DNA of 64,000 nt, from contig NZ_CP036292.1 in the NCBI RefSeq assembly GCF_007751715.1, forward strand, positions 1,736,001 to 1,800,000, given 5' to 3'. The position numbers and the translations under genes are program-made. The notes beneath the pieces were generated by a model. That model saw only the letters and a list, made by a program, of their open reading frames with translations, searched no databases and had not been told where the DNA came from. Origin of the DNA: Rosistilla oblonga (GTDB taxonomy: Bacteria; Planctomycetota; Planctomycetia; Pirellulales; Pirellulaceae). Position 1 is the stretch's first letter; each line of letters opens with the position of its first letter. Shown in pieces: positions 27,233 through 36,363 of the stretch.

Positions 27233-28882
27233 TCATGGCGTGAAAAGGATAATGCAATTTGGTAACGCTGCCTTAAATTGCTGGACGCCGTCGCGGGTCA
27301 CCTTTGTTTCACGCACTTCTAGCTTTTCCAACTTCGTGCATTGGTGAAGTCCGGCGAGTCCTCTGTCGGTAACATTGCACCCCCACATACGCAGGTGTGT
27401 CAAATTTGGCAAAGTCGACAGAGCGATTGCGGCTTCGTCATCGACATTCGTATTTCCTAATATAACAGTCCGTAACGTCTTCTTCTGAGCCAAATGGTTG
27501 ACACCGTTGTTCGTTAGTTGCCTGCATGAATGCAATTTTAAATACGAAAGTCGAGGGAAGTTGGCTGCGATAGTTTCGCATCCTCGATCGGATATCCGTG
27601 TTCCTGAAATATCGAGGTGCTCGAGCTTTGATAGTCCTGTCAGCAGTTGCAAGCCGTGGTCGTCCAAGGGAGTTTCGCCCAGTCGTAGGTCTTTAATTGT
27701 GTCGAGTTTGCAAAGCAGATCGAAATGGCGTTTGGTCATCGGCTTGCCGTGCCACTCAAAGGACAGGAGCTTCCCATCATCGTCAAATGAAACCCCGTTT
27801 GCAAAAGCGAATAGAGATATCGCAATGCTATTCACACGGAATCCAAGTTGCTTTCCAGCGATGATGCCCTGGGCAAACGCAATCGAGCGTGCTGATTCTT
27901 CCCGCTGACCTTTTCGACGCGTGCTACCTGATACGATACCCAGGTATTCGTCTGTTTCCAAATCCGTAACTTGTAGTTGAACTTGACAAGTGACGCCTTT
28001 CGCCAGCATGTCGACTGAGACAAGGACATCAGCTTTAGCGTTCTTGGCAATCTCAATGTCGGGCACTTCGCGTACATCGACTTGTCGTTCGTCTGCAATC
28101 GATTGCCGCATTCGTTCCGTTTGCTTTTTCGACACGACGTTGAAACCGTATCGGACTAATTCGGCGATGAGTTGAGCATGGAGAAAATTGGCGTCATCGG
28201 TTAGGGAATCGGCATCAGCGGTTGGCTTCCATCGAGGCGGTGCGAGAACGATTCGTTTGGTTTGCTGCTCGATCTCGACTTGCCGCTTCGTTGCGAAGGC
28301 GTCTATCACCTTTTGAGCATCTTCGTTGAGTGGCTCTGGGAAATTGACTTTACTTAGCCGTTCGGAAACGACCGTCAATGGGATCGCGTTGCCGAGTTGT
28401 TCACGGATAATACCCAACACTTCATCGCTAGTCGGATCGACGATCGTTTCGGGAACTCCGAGTAAGACACAACGACGGCCGGTTTCAACGCCGTCATCCG
28501 AACCGCGATTCACAAAGACTCCTTTCTCGGAGTTATGGACGATGGTGGCTTCAAGTCGTCCAGTCTTCAGTATCTTGCCCAGTTTCCACGCTGCGTATGA
28601 AGCAAATGGGACGTACTCATCGGCCAGTACTTCTTCGATATCGCCGACTTTTATTTCGATGGCCTTCTTTTCAAGGCTGACCGTCGTCGCGGCTGAAATG
28701 TCGAAGATTGACAACTCGTCCTTGCTTTCGTCGATGAGTGGGCCAAAGTATTTGTCCCCTGTCCGAGTATGGATTCGGACCATATTCGGCGCGGCGGCTT
28801 GGAGGCTCTCCGGTAATACGAAGAAGGGTGTGATAGCGCACAATAACGCGAGAACAACGAATCGCAAATGTGTTTTGGACAT
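27233..28882 (-). CDS. Exported protein with C-terminal leucine-rich repeats
   Basis: A 549-residue protein with a signal peptide (FVVLALLCAITPFFVLPESLQAAA). The middle (about residues 200-340) resembles periplasmic proteins that assemble multi-copy lipid-facing complexes (LIAELVRYGFNVVSKKQTE; ADVLVSVDML; QLQVTDLETDEYLGIVSG), loosely like CsgG/FlgT-type domains; this is tentative. The C-terminal third (about 375-545) has LRRs of the cysteine-containing or RNI type (LEHLDISGTRISDRGCE; LRMWGCNVTDRGLAGL). The codon use is more AT-rich than the core genes, fitting an accessory location. Function is unknown; protein binding outside the cytoplasm is the likely role of the LRRs. Confidence 0.72.
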   Translation of the reverse strand: MSKTHLRFVVLALLCAITPFFVLPESLQAAAPNMVRIHTRTGDKYFGPLIDESKDELSIFDISAATTVSLEKKAIEIKVGDIEEVLADEYVPFASYAAWKLGKILKTGRLEATIVHNSEKGVFVNRGSDDGVETGRRCVLLGVPETIVDPTSDEVLGIIREQLGNAIPLTVVSERLSKVNFPEPLNEDAQKVIDAFATKRQVEIEQQTKRIVLAPPRWKPTADADSLTDDANFLHAQLIAELVRYGFNVVSKKQTERMRQSIADERQVDVREVPDIEIAKNAKADVLVSVDMLAKGVTCQVQLQVTDLETDEYLGIVSGSTRRKGQREESARSIAFAQGIIAGKQLGFRVNSIAISLFAFANGVSFDDDGKLLSFEWHGKPMTKRHFDLLCKLDTIKDLRLGETPLDDHGLQLLTGLSKLEHLDISGTRISDRGCETIAANFPRLSYLKLHSCRQLTNNGVNHLAQKKTLRTVILGNTNVDDEAAIALSTLPNLTHLRMWGCNVTDRGLAGLHQCTKLEKLEVRETKVTRDGVQQFKAALPNCIILFTP

Positions 28883-29388
28883 CGAGCTTTGGCTTCAAAG
28901 GGGCTTTTTGCTTGTAGTTTATGCCCCCCCATTAGAACCGGTGGTCGGCAAGCCATCAAGTATTCCGTTTGGGACTGTTCCAGCACGGACTTCACGCCCT
29001 CGCTTTAGTTACCAGCGAGAGCGATGGATAAATCAGTTCACGTAGACGAGTACGAAGAGATCCCGTGTTAGCAGTGTCAGGGCCCTCTAATCGGTTGACA
29101 TCACCCGAATGAATTTGGCCATCAGGCCGTGGATTTCACAGCTACACCTGAGCAAGATGAAACGGGGCAAATTTGGGCTTAACGTCATTCCGACGCGAGA
29201 GAACTGATTTGTAGTACGGAGCTCTCCGCCCCATTTTATGTCAGATCTAGACGTACTGCTTAAGAGACACTAGGCACCAGCGTCTCGTCTCGTCCCGTCC
29301 CTGGAGCAGTTCCACCTCGGTTCACGAAGTCACGGAGGAAGAGGTCTCGGCTGACAATGATCGCGACCGCCGCGAAGCCGATCGGACG
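28883..29388. other. Intergenic stretch without a gene
   Basis: About 506 bases between two minus-strand genes. It should contain the promoter of the LRR protein gene. No RNA gene, repeat or supported frame was seen. Confidence 0.4.
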
Positions 29389-29757
29389 CTAGGGCTGAAA
29401 CAACCAGTCGCGAGTTTCGGCATGCAATTTCAATTTCTTTGCTCGTTTTTCGATCTGCTTGCGGCCGTGCCCTGAGAAATCGATCAACACGTGCTCGGGA
29501 AACGATTCAGGGTCTGAAGTAACCTTCAGATCCAATGCTTCGCATTCGCTGACGCTTACTCCCAACGCGCCATCGGAGACATGTCCGAGCGATTCGGTGT
29601 AGTGCTTCCAAGCCGACTTGGCATCGATCTGGTCGCCGTCGTAAGTCGAAAGCATGTCTTCATCTTTGGGCGTCGGGCGAAAAGCTTGTGAAGTGATTCT
29701 ACCGTCCTGAACAAAGGAGGGATGGATCTGCCGAATCAGCGTTGTGGAGGAATTCAC
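29389..29757 (-). CDS. Unknown 122-residue protein, translationally coupled
   Basis: Starts with GTG at 29757, whose last bases form the TGA stop of the preceding gene (GTGA overlap); the longer open frame upstream overlaps that gene and is not used. The product is hydrophilic, with a conserved-looking core (QAFRPTPKDEDMLSTYDGDQ; HVLIDFSGHGRKQIEKRAKK). No family is recognised. The coupling indicates equimolar production with the 380-residue partner, in the manner of two-gene toxin/antitoxin or subunit pairs; the function is open. Confidence 0.65.
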   Translation of the reverse strand: MNSSTTLIRQIHPSFVQDGRITSQAFRPTPKDEDMLSTYDGDQIDAKSAWKHYTESLGHVSDGALGVSVSECEALDLKVTSDPESFPEHVLIDFSGHGRKQIEKRAKKLKLHAETRDWLFQP

Positions 29758-30896
29758 GCGTCGGAGTCTCCAGGTACGAGCTGAGTTAATTGGTCGGCAA
29801 GCCATTTCCAACCGTCAAGCGATGACAAGTCGATTTCGTGTTCGCTCTCCTCGTCGTTACTCTGGTTGAGTGCATGCCAATAAGCCGACTTCGATTTCAG
29901 ATCGATATCGAGTGTCGCCTCCCATTGGTCGAGACTCCATTCCGCCTGCACGCCCCCTTCGCCTGTGGGATACAAATAAGGAGCGGGTAAACAATCGGAG
30001 TAGTTTGCCTCAAATTGGTCGGTCAGCCAGTCCAAGTCATCGGCTTTGGGGGCAATCCCCCTGCCTTCCAACCATCCATTGCTGAGCGACGTGAATTCTT
30101 CGAGTCGTGCGCCGACGTCCAAAGGATCGAGCAAGCTGATGTGCTCAACCGATTCAAGTCCATCCAGTCGGTTGCGGCGATTGTATCGACCAACACCATC
30201 GATGATCACTCGAACACCATGCCGGAAGCGATGAAACGCGTCTAGGATCGTTTCCCTGTGCTCGGATTGGATGGGGGCTCCAATGATGCGGCCATCGATC
30301 AGCCGCAATTGAAATCGGTCCTTCCGTTGATCTGCCTCGCAAACACTTCCCCGCAGCGTGACTTCCTCAGTAAAGCCGCCAGCGGAAGAGGCGGCCAGCG
30401 TTAAATAGCGACGCGTTGTTCGATTGATTTGTGCCGGACGTTTGGTGTCCGGGTAGTTCAATTCCAACGCTTCATTGTCCCGCAGGCTGCGGCCGATACG
30501 ATCGAAATAGGCCAGGTGGCTGTCTAGCAAAATTCCCGCAACCGAGCGTTGATGATGTGCGTTGTCGATCGCCGTTACGACCGACTCTTTTGCTTTGGCG
30601 AAGTACTCGCGATGGTCAACGGGAAAGAGTGTCCCTGTCGCCGAAGATACACATAAGACGATTTTGGGAATGGCACTTCCATCGCCGATCTCGGTAACTT
30701 TCAACGAAACGTCATCCGCAAACCCTTTGGGAATTCGCTTTCGTTCCGGGTTTTCATTTCGGTAGTGCCATTTAGCAACCTCAACAAGCAGTTCCTCCAG
30801 GGCCGACAGGTCTTTCAGTACCTCAAGCGGAATCGAGTGTCCGTTGAAGCGGTCACCGACTAGGCGCGGTTCCAGGAAGTCAATGTTTTGGGCCAT
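29754..30896 (-). CDS. Unknown 380-residue protein, first gene of a coupled pair
   Basis: The ATG at 30896 (MAQNIDFLEPRLVGDRFNGH) is preferred to one nine codons upstream. It is soluble with no signal peptide. Visible features are an N-terminal helical part (PLEVLKDLSALEELLVEVAKWHYR) and a central beta-rich part with FQLRLIDGRIIGAPIQ. A Trp/Asp-rich C-terminus (SAYWHALNQ, WKWLADQLTQL) follows. I do not recognise the family. It lies in accessory DNA and its stop overlaps the GTG of the 122-residue gene. Both genes are intact. Confidence 0.68.
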   Translation of the reverse strand: MAQNIDFLEPRLVGDRFNGHSIPLEVLKDLSALEELLVEVAKWHYRNENPERKRIPKGFADDVSLKVTEIGDGSAIPKIVLCVSSATGTLFPVDHREYFAKAKESVVTAIDNAHHQRSVAGILLDSHLAYFDRIGRSLRDNEALELNYPDTKRPAQINRTTRRYLTLAASSAGGFTEEVTLRGSVCEADQRKDRFQLRLIDGRIIGAPIQSEHRETILDAFHRFRHGVRVIIDGVGRYNRRNRLDGLESVEHISLLDPLDVGARLEEFTSLSNGWLEGRGIAPKADDLDWLTDQFEANYSDCLPAPYLYPTGEGGVQAEWSLDQWEATLDIDLKSKSAYWHALNQSNDEESEHEIDLSSLDGWKWLADQLTQLVPGDSDA

Positions 30897-31569
30897 TGGA
30901 ACTGAGTGCAGGTGTTTCGGCAAAGGATGCGGAGTGCGTCCGGCTTACGCTGATTGTACGCGATTGGTTCGGTCGGAGATACGTCACGCGAGGGCTAGCG
31001 CAAGTGTCGTTACCCGAGCCATCGGCTTGATAAAACGCGACAACCACGCGTGCGCAACGGGTTAAACCGTCGAAGTTCAGAACTGCCTAGCTGCCCTGCG
31101 TTTCCAAGTGAGTGCAGTTGTTCTTAAGGGCGTTGCGTTGGCAGGCATTTGGTCCTGACGAGCCCCACTTACGTGTTTGTTCGTTTCTTCGGTGCCGGAA
31201 ATGTATTCGGTTACGAACACTCCGCCTCGCGTGTGGTACGAACTTTCATCCACGGCGTTGAGCTCGAGCTTGTCGTGAACGAAAGGATTCAGGAATGCAT
31301 GACGGAAATGCGAATGTTCACTGCGTCGAAGTCAGCTGAGCTAAAATGTCCGATCATGCGTTTGATGCAGATCGAGGAGCAGCTGGGGAAGCATTTGGGC
31401 AAAGCTTGCTCGGTAGTCTTTGCATCTAGTTTTTCGCGTGCTGTGTTAGCTGTCCTTCTCGTAGGGGCGAGGTTAGCAACCTTCTGCCTGTTGGCGTGGC
31501 TGTTCCCGTCTGCGGGACGGGGCGGCTGGCGGCTGCATTGAGGATCTGCAACATTCTTGGAGGCCTGAA
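30897..31569. other. Intergenic stretch, no supported gene
   Basis: 673 bases separating the divergent pair from the 126-residue gene. A plus frame at 31149-31541 exists only with a non-ATG start, has no ribosome-binding site and ends in low-complexity sequence, so it is not called. Confidence 0.35.
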
Positions 31570-31950
31570 ATGACTCGAAAACGTAAGCCGCGTCGACGGA
31601 TGGTCTATTCGACGACAGCAGGATTCAATGATGGCTCGGTCATCGCATGCGGTCCCGAACGCAAACCTTCTGCCAAGCGAATGAAGGAGGACGGCATTTT
31701 CATTGACGACGATGGCGTCTTCAAGGAATCGCACTACTCTGCATCGTATTGGAAGACTTGGGACGTTGAGCAACGCGTCAAAGCGGTGACCATCTTGGCA
31801 AACCGGCTGAATACTCGCCGAGCTATTCGTGAATTGGTGCTTCCAGAAATCGCCGGGATTGCCGCGACGTTGGATCGGATCGAAAGGCGACTCGACGCAA
31901 TTGAACGTTCGGTTGACGGCGGTAAGTCGTCGCAAGGGGCTGCGGAATAG
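31570..31950 (+). CDS. Unknown 126-residue basic protein
   Basis: The ATG is preceded by a good ribosome-binding site (TTGGAGG, six bases away). The product has an Arg/Lys-rich N-terminus (MTRKRKPRRRMVYSTTAGFNDG, split here only by its length), a central WKTWDVEQRVKAVTILANRL and a C-terminal amphipathic helix (LDRIERRLDAIERSVDGG) that may oligomerise. It has no signal or membrane segment. It looks like a small mobile-element or conjugation-associated accessory protein, but no family is recognised. Confidence 0.55.
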   Translation: MTRKRKPRRRMVYSTTAGFNDGSVIACGPERKPSAKRMKEDGIFIDDDGVFKESHYSASYWKTWDVEQRVKAVTILANRLNTRRAIRELVLPEIAGIAATLDRIERRLDAIERSVDGGKSSQGAAE

Positions 31951-32466
31951 CGGCATCAATGCGCCCCCAATCGCGATGGTTGCTGTTCCAAGAGCCGGGA
32001 CAACGTCGCCGGTCCACTGCTTCTTCGGCCGTTGTGGATGCAATCAGGCCGGGGCTCGTTTGCGGACCATGGACGACGCAGGTCGGTTGGCCGTGATGTG
32101 AAAGGAGCCACTTGCATCACACCATCATCGAATGCAAGGGATTGGGAATGTAGGGCGGGTAGACGCCGAGTGGGCTAAATCGACACCGGGTTGGCGTTGT
32201 TGCCCGGGTGCGCGAATCTACCGCTCCGACTCTAGGCGATCGACCGTCCGTTGCGAGATATCGCTCGACACGCGACAGAGTGCATCGATATGGCTTAAGG
32301 ACACCGCACCGGTGGCAATAAAGCACTTTACAACGACCATGAAAGAGACATTCGGCCGAGCGGTCCAAGTGAGGGCTGTGGGCAACGAGAAAAGCATCCC
32401 AGGAAACAACCCGCGAAGTATCGCAAACAGGCAATCACGAGCCATCACCGGATCGGTGCGGATACG
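31951..32466. other. Intergenic stretch, no supported gene
   Basis: About 516 bases. Overlapping short frames on both strands (for example minus 32218-32481) have no ribosome-binding site and run through the tRNA terminator, so they are treated as non-coding. Confidence 0.35.
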
Positions 32467-32499
32467 AAAAAAGCCCGCCAAACACTAAGTTTAACGGGC
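32467..32499 (-). terminator. Intrinsic terminator of the tRNA-Leu remnant
   Basis: On the minus strand an 11-bp stem (GCCCGTTAAAC with GTTTGGCGGGC, two G-T pairs) has a 5-base loop and is followed by six T. It lies 30 bases 3' of the tRNA fragment, as expected for a normal tRNA gene. Confidence 0.85.
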
Positions 32500-32528
32500 C
32501 TTTGATTGCTGGTGATCTTGTCACCAAG

Positions 32529-32590
32529 TACCGAAGGTGGGACTCGAACCCACACTGGATTGCTCCAACTGGATTTTGAATCCACGCTCG
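32529..32590 (-). pseudogene. 3' half of a tRNA-Leu (CAA) gene, probable integration scar
   Basis: The minus strand reads the anticodon arm (TGGATTCAAAATCCA, loop TTCAAAA, anticodon CAA), a long variable arm (GTTGGAGCAATCCAG), a perfect T-arm (GTGGGTTCGAGTCCCAC) and the 3' acceptor strand CTTCGGT plus discriminator A. The expected 5' half (acceptor ACCGAAG and D-arm) is not found upstream; sequence identity to a tRNA-Leu stops around the anticodon stem. The retained 3' half and terminator suggest an att scar left by an integrase that recombined in the anticodon region. Confidence 0.78.
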
Positions 32591-33575
32591 GTGTATTGGA
32601 CCTGAGCTGGCAAAGCAATGCAAACCCAAGCTTTTGCGGGGTCAGCGTCGCAACTCACGTTGTAATAGGATTGTAGGCATATTGCGACTTTATTGCCAAT
32701 ACTGCCACTGATCTGCCACTGATTTTTCTCGTTGGACATGGGGGGGCACCATTAGCGATCAAGTCTACTCTTCAGTTCAAAATTATTTGATGAGATCGTC
32801 ACCATCTCCTGGGCGTTTCCGGCCTCGGCATGGCTGTGAGGAAACGAATCACGAATCAGCTAGGCGAAGTTCAAGTGCTTAAGTGCGGGCATACGGCGAC
32901 ATCGGTAGCCGATCGAATGTCGCCCACCGGCGCGGTCATGCTGTATCGGTGGTTTCACGAGTAGCTGTGGCATAACGGTCCGAGCGCCTCGTCGTTAGAC
33001 GGGCTGGCCAAAGAGTTCGATACAGGACTTCGGCACGCAGAGTCCAAGCTTCAAATTTCAAAGCGGAATTGCCTATTTTGCAGTCGAGGCGATTGCAAAA
33101 TCGTCTTGTCGCTGCGGCTGAAGCTACGATTCGACCAACGCTTCGGCATACGACGTCCACCTGCTGAGTCTTTCGAGCGCAGGCGAACGCAAGTCCGCCT
33201 AGCACGCCTGCCAACGGTCCTGATGCTCATAAGAAAATTTTGGCTAATGCTGCCAACTCGCAGTCTGCGAATCAAGCGTCAGCGCAATCACATCCACAAC
33301 TAGCCCTGCAAATTAGGCAAGAGCTACATTTGAGCCTGCGGCGAAGTGTGAGTGCTGAATGTCGGTAAGCAGAACTAACTGTTCAGGGCACGGATCATGA
33401 CGCACCTCCAAGTAAAGGATTGGTTCGCACCAGAAAACTATTTGACCAGCGAATGGGGGGGCTGGCCGCCATGCGCAACACGCATGGCTCGAATGGTTTA
33501 CGGCAGGAAACCGTGATCGTAATAGACATCATTCACAGAAACGCAATAGTAGGTAGTGTTTGTAAAACGCACCAT
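32591..33575. other. Gene-poor stretch beside the tRNA scar
   Basis: About 985 bases of low-GC sequence with only short, unsupported frames. It contains no integrase, although this side of a tRNA-Leu scar is where one would be expected. Confidence 0.4.
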
Positions 33576-34859
33576 CTAAGCACGACTTCGCTCACTGTTG
33601 GCAAGCCCAAGCCACCTCTGACGTGCAAGCTTTCCAGTTTCAGCTAATTGTTGTGCCAAAGGCAGTCTGAAACCGTACTGGGATGCACTCGAAATCACTC
33701 TATCAACGATAGACGGAAGTACCGTTTTAGTAAGGGCGGGTCCATGTGCCTGTAACCATCCGTGCGCAATGTATTCAGCTGTTAGTCTGGAATTGCACAT
33801 TTCGTTGGCGCGTTGGAACCCAGCATTAAGATCTTCGAAGGCCGTTTCAGGGATGGTAAACCTCATCTGACCATCTCTCCAGTGTGGAGTGAAACCCAAC
33901 AGAACACCCGAGTATTGTGGGTCTGTTAGGTCACCTGAAACATCTTCGCCTTTGAGACTCATTCCATGTCGCTCCAGAATTTCTCCGGTTGCATGGAGTA
34001 GTCTCGATCCCTCACTCTCGCTGTTTGCCAAAATAGGCAGGTTGTCGTAGTAACGAAACCTCAGCGGGTCTCCCAGGTATTGTGCTCCAAGCACAACATC
34101 CAGGTTGCGATAGAGGAACGCCTCTACCACGGACGGTGCCAACGGCGAACCTTGGTCAACCCCGTCCTGTTTACCGCAACCATCATGGCCACGGATGATT
34201 TGAATGACAAGCCAGACGAGATCGTCGGCGTGATAAAAGTCTCGGCAGAATGCTTCAATCGCCGGTGTTGTCGGAACCGACGGATAGCAATTCCTGATGT
34301 CGTCTATGGCTAGCCAATAAGTTTGATGTCGACGTACGTGATTCTCCATTTGAGCGTAAGTTCGCCAAACGTCGCGTCCATAGTTCGGAAAGATTTGCTG
34401 AACCCATTGGTTGAGCGTCATCAGTAAAGCCTTTGCGACCACACGATCGATAACCGTTTGGAGAAGCAACTCGCGAAAGCTGCCATTTCCTTTCGGTACG
34501 CGCGCAACACGCAATGGTTGCGGACGATAGGTGCGGCGGTTGATCGAATAAGCTGCGGCTCGAAGCGCTTCATTGCGTTCGCCCTTACTGAAGTCGCGAA
34601 ACGTAAGGCCGTCTACTCCGCTCCCTTGGCCACCTTCGAGTCTAAGTTTTTCCCAGGCCGCTAGCAGATGCGTAAATGTGGCAAATCTGGAAAGCCTGAA
34701 CTGTCGAGGATCTTGGCACACATAGTGAGTTTGCGAAGTGCGGTTGCGTGCCCCTACATTGCCTCCCAGTGACGGTCGGGATCGTCCACCGCGATACCCA
34801 GCCGGGAGTCTTGGGTGTGCAAAAACGTTTGTGATTGATCCACTACCGAATCTGGTCAT
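33576..34859 (-). CDS. Reverse transcriptase-like protein with YYDN active site
   Basis: 427 residues from the ATG at 34859, which lies inside the last codons of the preceding gene (17-base overlap). RT motifs occur in order: GVDGLTFRDF (81-90), TYRPQPLRVARVPKGNG (about 110-126), LLLQTVIDRVVAKALL (131-146), motif A AIDDIRNCYPSV (D187), motif B GVDQGSPLAP (233-242), and motif C YYDN (270-273) in RFRYYDNLPILA. Typical enzymes have YxDD; the second Asp is Asn here. There is no maturase X domain or HNH endonuclease, so a mobile group II intron enzyme is unlikely. It resembles the group-II-like and Abi/unknown-group RTs. The frame is intact. Confidence 0.83.
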   Translation of the reverse strand: MTRFGSGSITNVFAHPRLPAGYRGGRSRPSLGGNVGARNRTSQTHYVCQDPRQFRLSRFATFTHLLAAWEKLRLEGGQGSGVDGLTFRDFSKGERNEALRAAAYSINRRTYRPQPLRVARVPKGNGSFRELLLQTVIDRVVAKALLMTLNQWVQQIFPNYGRDVWRTYAQMENHVRRHQTYWLAIDDIRNCYPSVPTTPAIEAFCRDFYHADDLVWLVIQIIRGHDGCGKQDGVDQGSPLAPSVVEAFLYRNLDVVLGAQYLGDPLRFRYYDNLPILANSESEGSRLLHATGEILERHGMSLKGEDVSGDLTDPQYSGVLLGFTPHWRDGQMRFTIPETAFEDLNAGFQRANEMCNSRLTAEYIAHGWLQAHGPALTKTVLPSIVDRVISSASQYGFRLPLAQQLAETGKLARQRWLGLANSERSRA

Positions 34860-36360
34860 GACGTCTCCAATGTTCTTGAATGAATCGGAGTGCCCGTCCC
34901 TCCTGGCCCGAGTGGGCAACGTCAACAATGTCCTGCTTCTCGAGAGCAAGCTTCCGGTTGCGCGATGCCTGATCAGCCTTAGCGTTAAAGCGATCGCGAA
35001 AATCAATAACGAGCATATAGCGAGACACTCCATGCCCCCAAGCAAGCCAAGACAGGGGGATCGTTGGCGAATTTCCGCCAGCAGCCCAGATTAGAATATC
35101 GGAGCTGAAATTTGCTTGAGTCATGGCATCTGTCATGATGATCTGAGCCTGCCCATGACAAGCTCTTGCGCGGTCGCGACTGATTCGACGTCGTTTACTT
35201 CCAGATAGCCTTGGGAACACCGAATTTTCAGCCGTGATGATTGGCCAGTCACGCAACTTTTGGCCTATTGCAAACGCGTGCTCGATGTCGTCGACAACGA
35301 TCGAAACGTTGTAGTTTTCACCGACTTCATTTCTGCGTTGTTTAGCAATTTGAGAGATTCTACGGTTTCGTCGTTCGTTATGGATAATTATCTGGTAGCG
35401 ATTCGCCATTGAGTCATTTATTCGATTCTGCCGGTTGTCAATCCATTCCACGCAAGCGAAGCGTTTCGGCTGATCGGCCGCAATTAGGTCAAGAACGCAA
35501 AACCCAAATGCCGCAGAAATATGTGCAGCAAGGTAAGGAGGATGGCATGTTCCTGCTTTCTCGAATGCAAACAGGCGAAATGGTGCGTCGTTTTTGCATA
35601 AGGCTGTCCTCATGTCCCTGTCAACGACCTCCGAGGCGTCAAGCAAGATCACAAAGTCAATCGACGATGGTTCAAGCTCGTTGAGCTGAAGAGGAGTGCA
35701 ACCGATGATTCGGGGAAACGGTTGTGAGTCATCCTCAAACCCGTCCACGGGATTGCCAGCGTGATTAAAGAAAACGAGCGGCGTACGCCCTGTCACGCTT
35801 TGTATTTTATCTCTGGCTAGCCTCGCCCTTCGGGTTTTGTCTATTTGTTTGGCGACACTCCGCAAAGCAGACTGATGGTTCGCAAGCATGACGATGCGGG
35901 CGTTCGGAAATCGCCTGTTCAGCGCGGCGATCACTCCCGCTCGATGTCGGAGGTTTGCGAGCTTGATAATTCCATGGATGTTGTTCTGAAAGAACTGGCC
36001 AAATAGCCTTTTTCTTTCCTCGTCGAAAGACAACGCTGGGGCGCCGGGCGAGGAAAATGGAACGTCATAGATCTCGGGAAACGCTGCCCCGTCCCGAATA
36101 CCGAGTTGCATATACAAAGCGTCACGGAGACCCACGTTTGGCCTTCGCTCTCCGTTAGGTGGACAAAGGAGTGACTCCATGACTTGCTCTGTGCGGCACC
36201 CTGCAGTTTCGTGTGCAACGGTATTGAGCCGTCGCACGTAAAATTGCCCTGAGAGGTTCGCTCGGACCCATTCCGGCGTCATCACAAAACGATGACCATC
36301 TCGACGAATTTGCAGACTTTGATGCTGTTCGTCGTCGTATTCGCACGGAGTGTCTTCCAT
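34843..36360 (-). CDS. SF2 helicase-like protein with degenerate ATPase motifs
   Basis: About 505 residues from the ATG at 36360 (GTG at 36363 possible). Layout follows a superfamily-2 helicase: a first RecA-like domain in which motif I reads GIIKLANLRHRAGV instead of GxGKT, motif Ia-like ARIVMLANHQSALRS, a motif II position reading FVILLDASEVV instead of DEAH, and LFAFEKAGT where SAT is expected; a second domain includes VSIVVDDIEHAFAIGQKL. The key Lys and DEAH acids are thus lost while the frame stays open for its whole length. It is the first gene of a two-gene operon with the RT. Family assignment is by motif order only. Confidence 0.6.
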   Translation of the reverse strand: MEDTPCEYDDEQHQSLQIRRDGHRFVMTPEWVRANLSGQFYVRRLNTVAHETAGCRTEQVMESLLCPPNGERRPNVGLRDALYMQLGIRDGAAFPEIYDVPFSSPGAPALSFDEERKRLFGQFFQNNIHGIIKLANLRHRAGVIAALNRRFPNARIVMLANHQSALRSVAKQIDKTRRARLARDKIQSVTGRTPLVFFNHAGNPVDGFEDDSQPFPRIIGCTPLQLNELEPSSIDFVILLDASEVVDRDMRTALCKNDAPFRLFAFEKAGTCHPPYLAAHISAAFGFCVLDLIAADQPKRFACVEWIDNRQNRINDSMANRYQIIIHNERRNRRISQIAKQRRNEVGENYNVSIVVDDIEHAFAIGQKLRDWPIITAENSVFPRLSGSKRRRISRDRARACHGQAQIIMTDAMTQANFSSDILIWAAGGNSPTIPLSWLAWGHGVSRYMLVIDFRDRFNAKADQASRNRKLALEKQDIVDVAHSGQEGRALRFIQEHWRRHDQIR

Positions 36361-36363
36361 CAC

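Noticed and set aside
31149-31541. A 130-codon plus-strand frame
   Set aside because: It needs a non-ATG start, has no ribosome-binding site and its C-terminal third reads as non-coding sequence.
32529-32620. A complete tRNA gene
   Set aside because: Only the anticodon arm onward is tRNA-like; neither the D-arm nor the 5' acceptor strand matching CTTCGGT could be found upstream.
33576-34859. Mobile group II intron or diversity-generating retroelement
   Set aside because: The RT has no maturase X or HNH domain, no domain V-like RNA hairpin was noticed around it, and no near-identical template/variable repeat pair was seen nearby.
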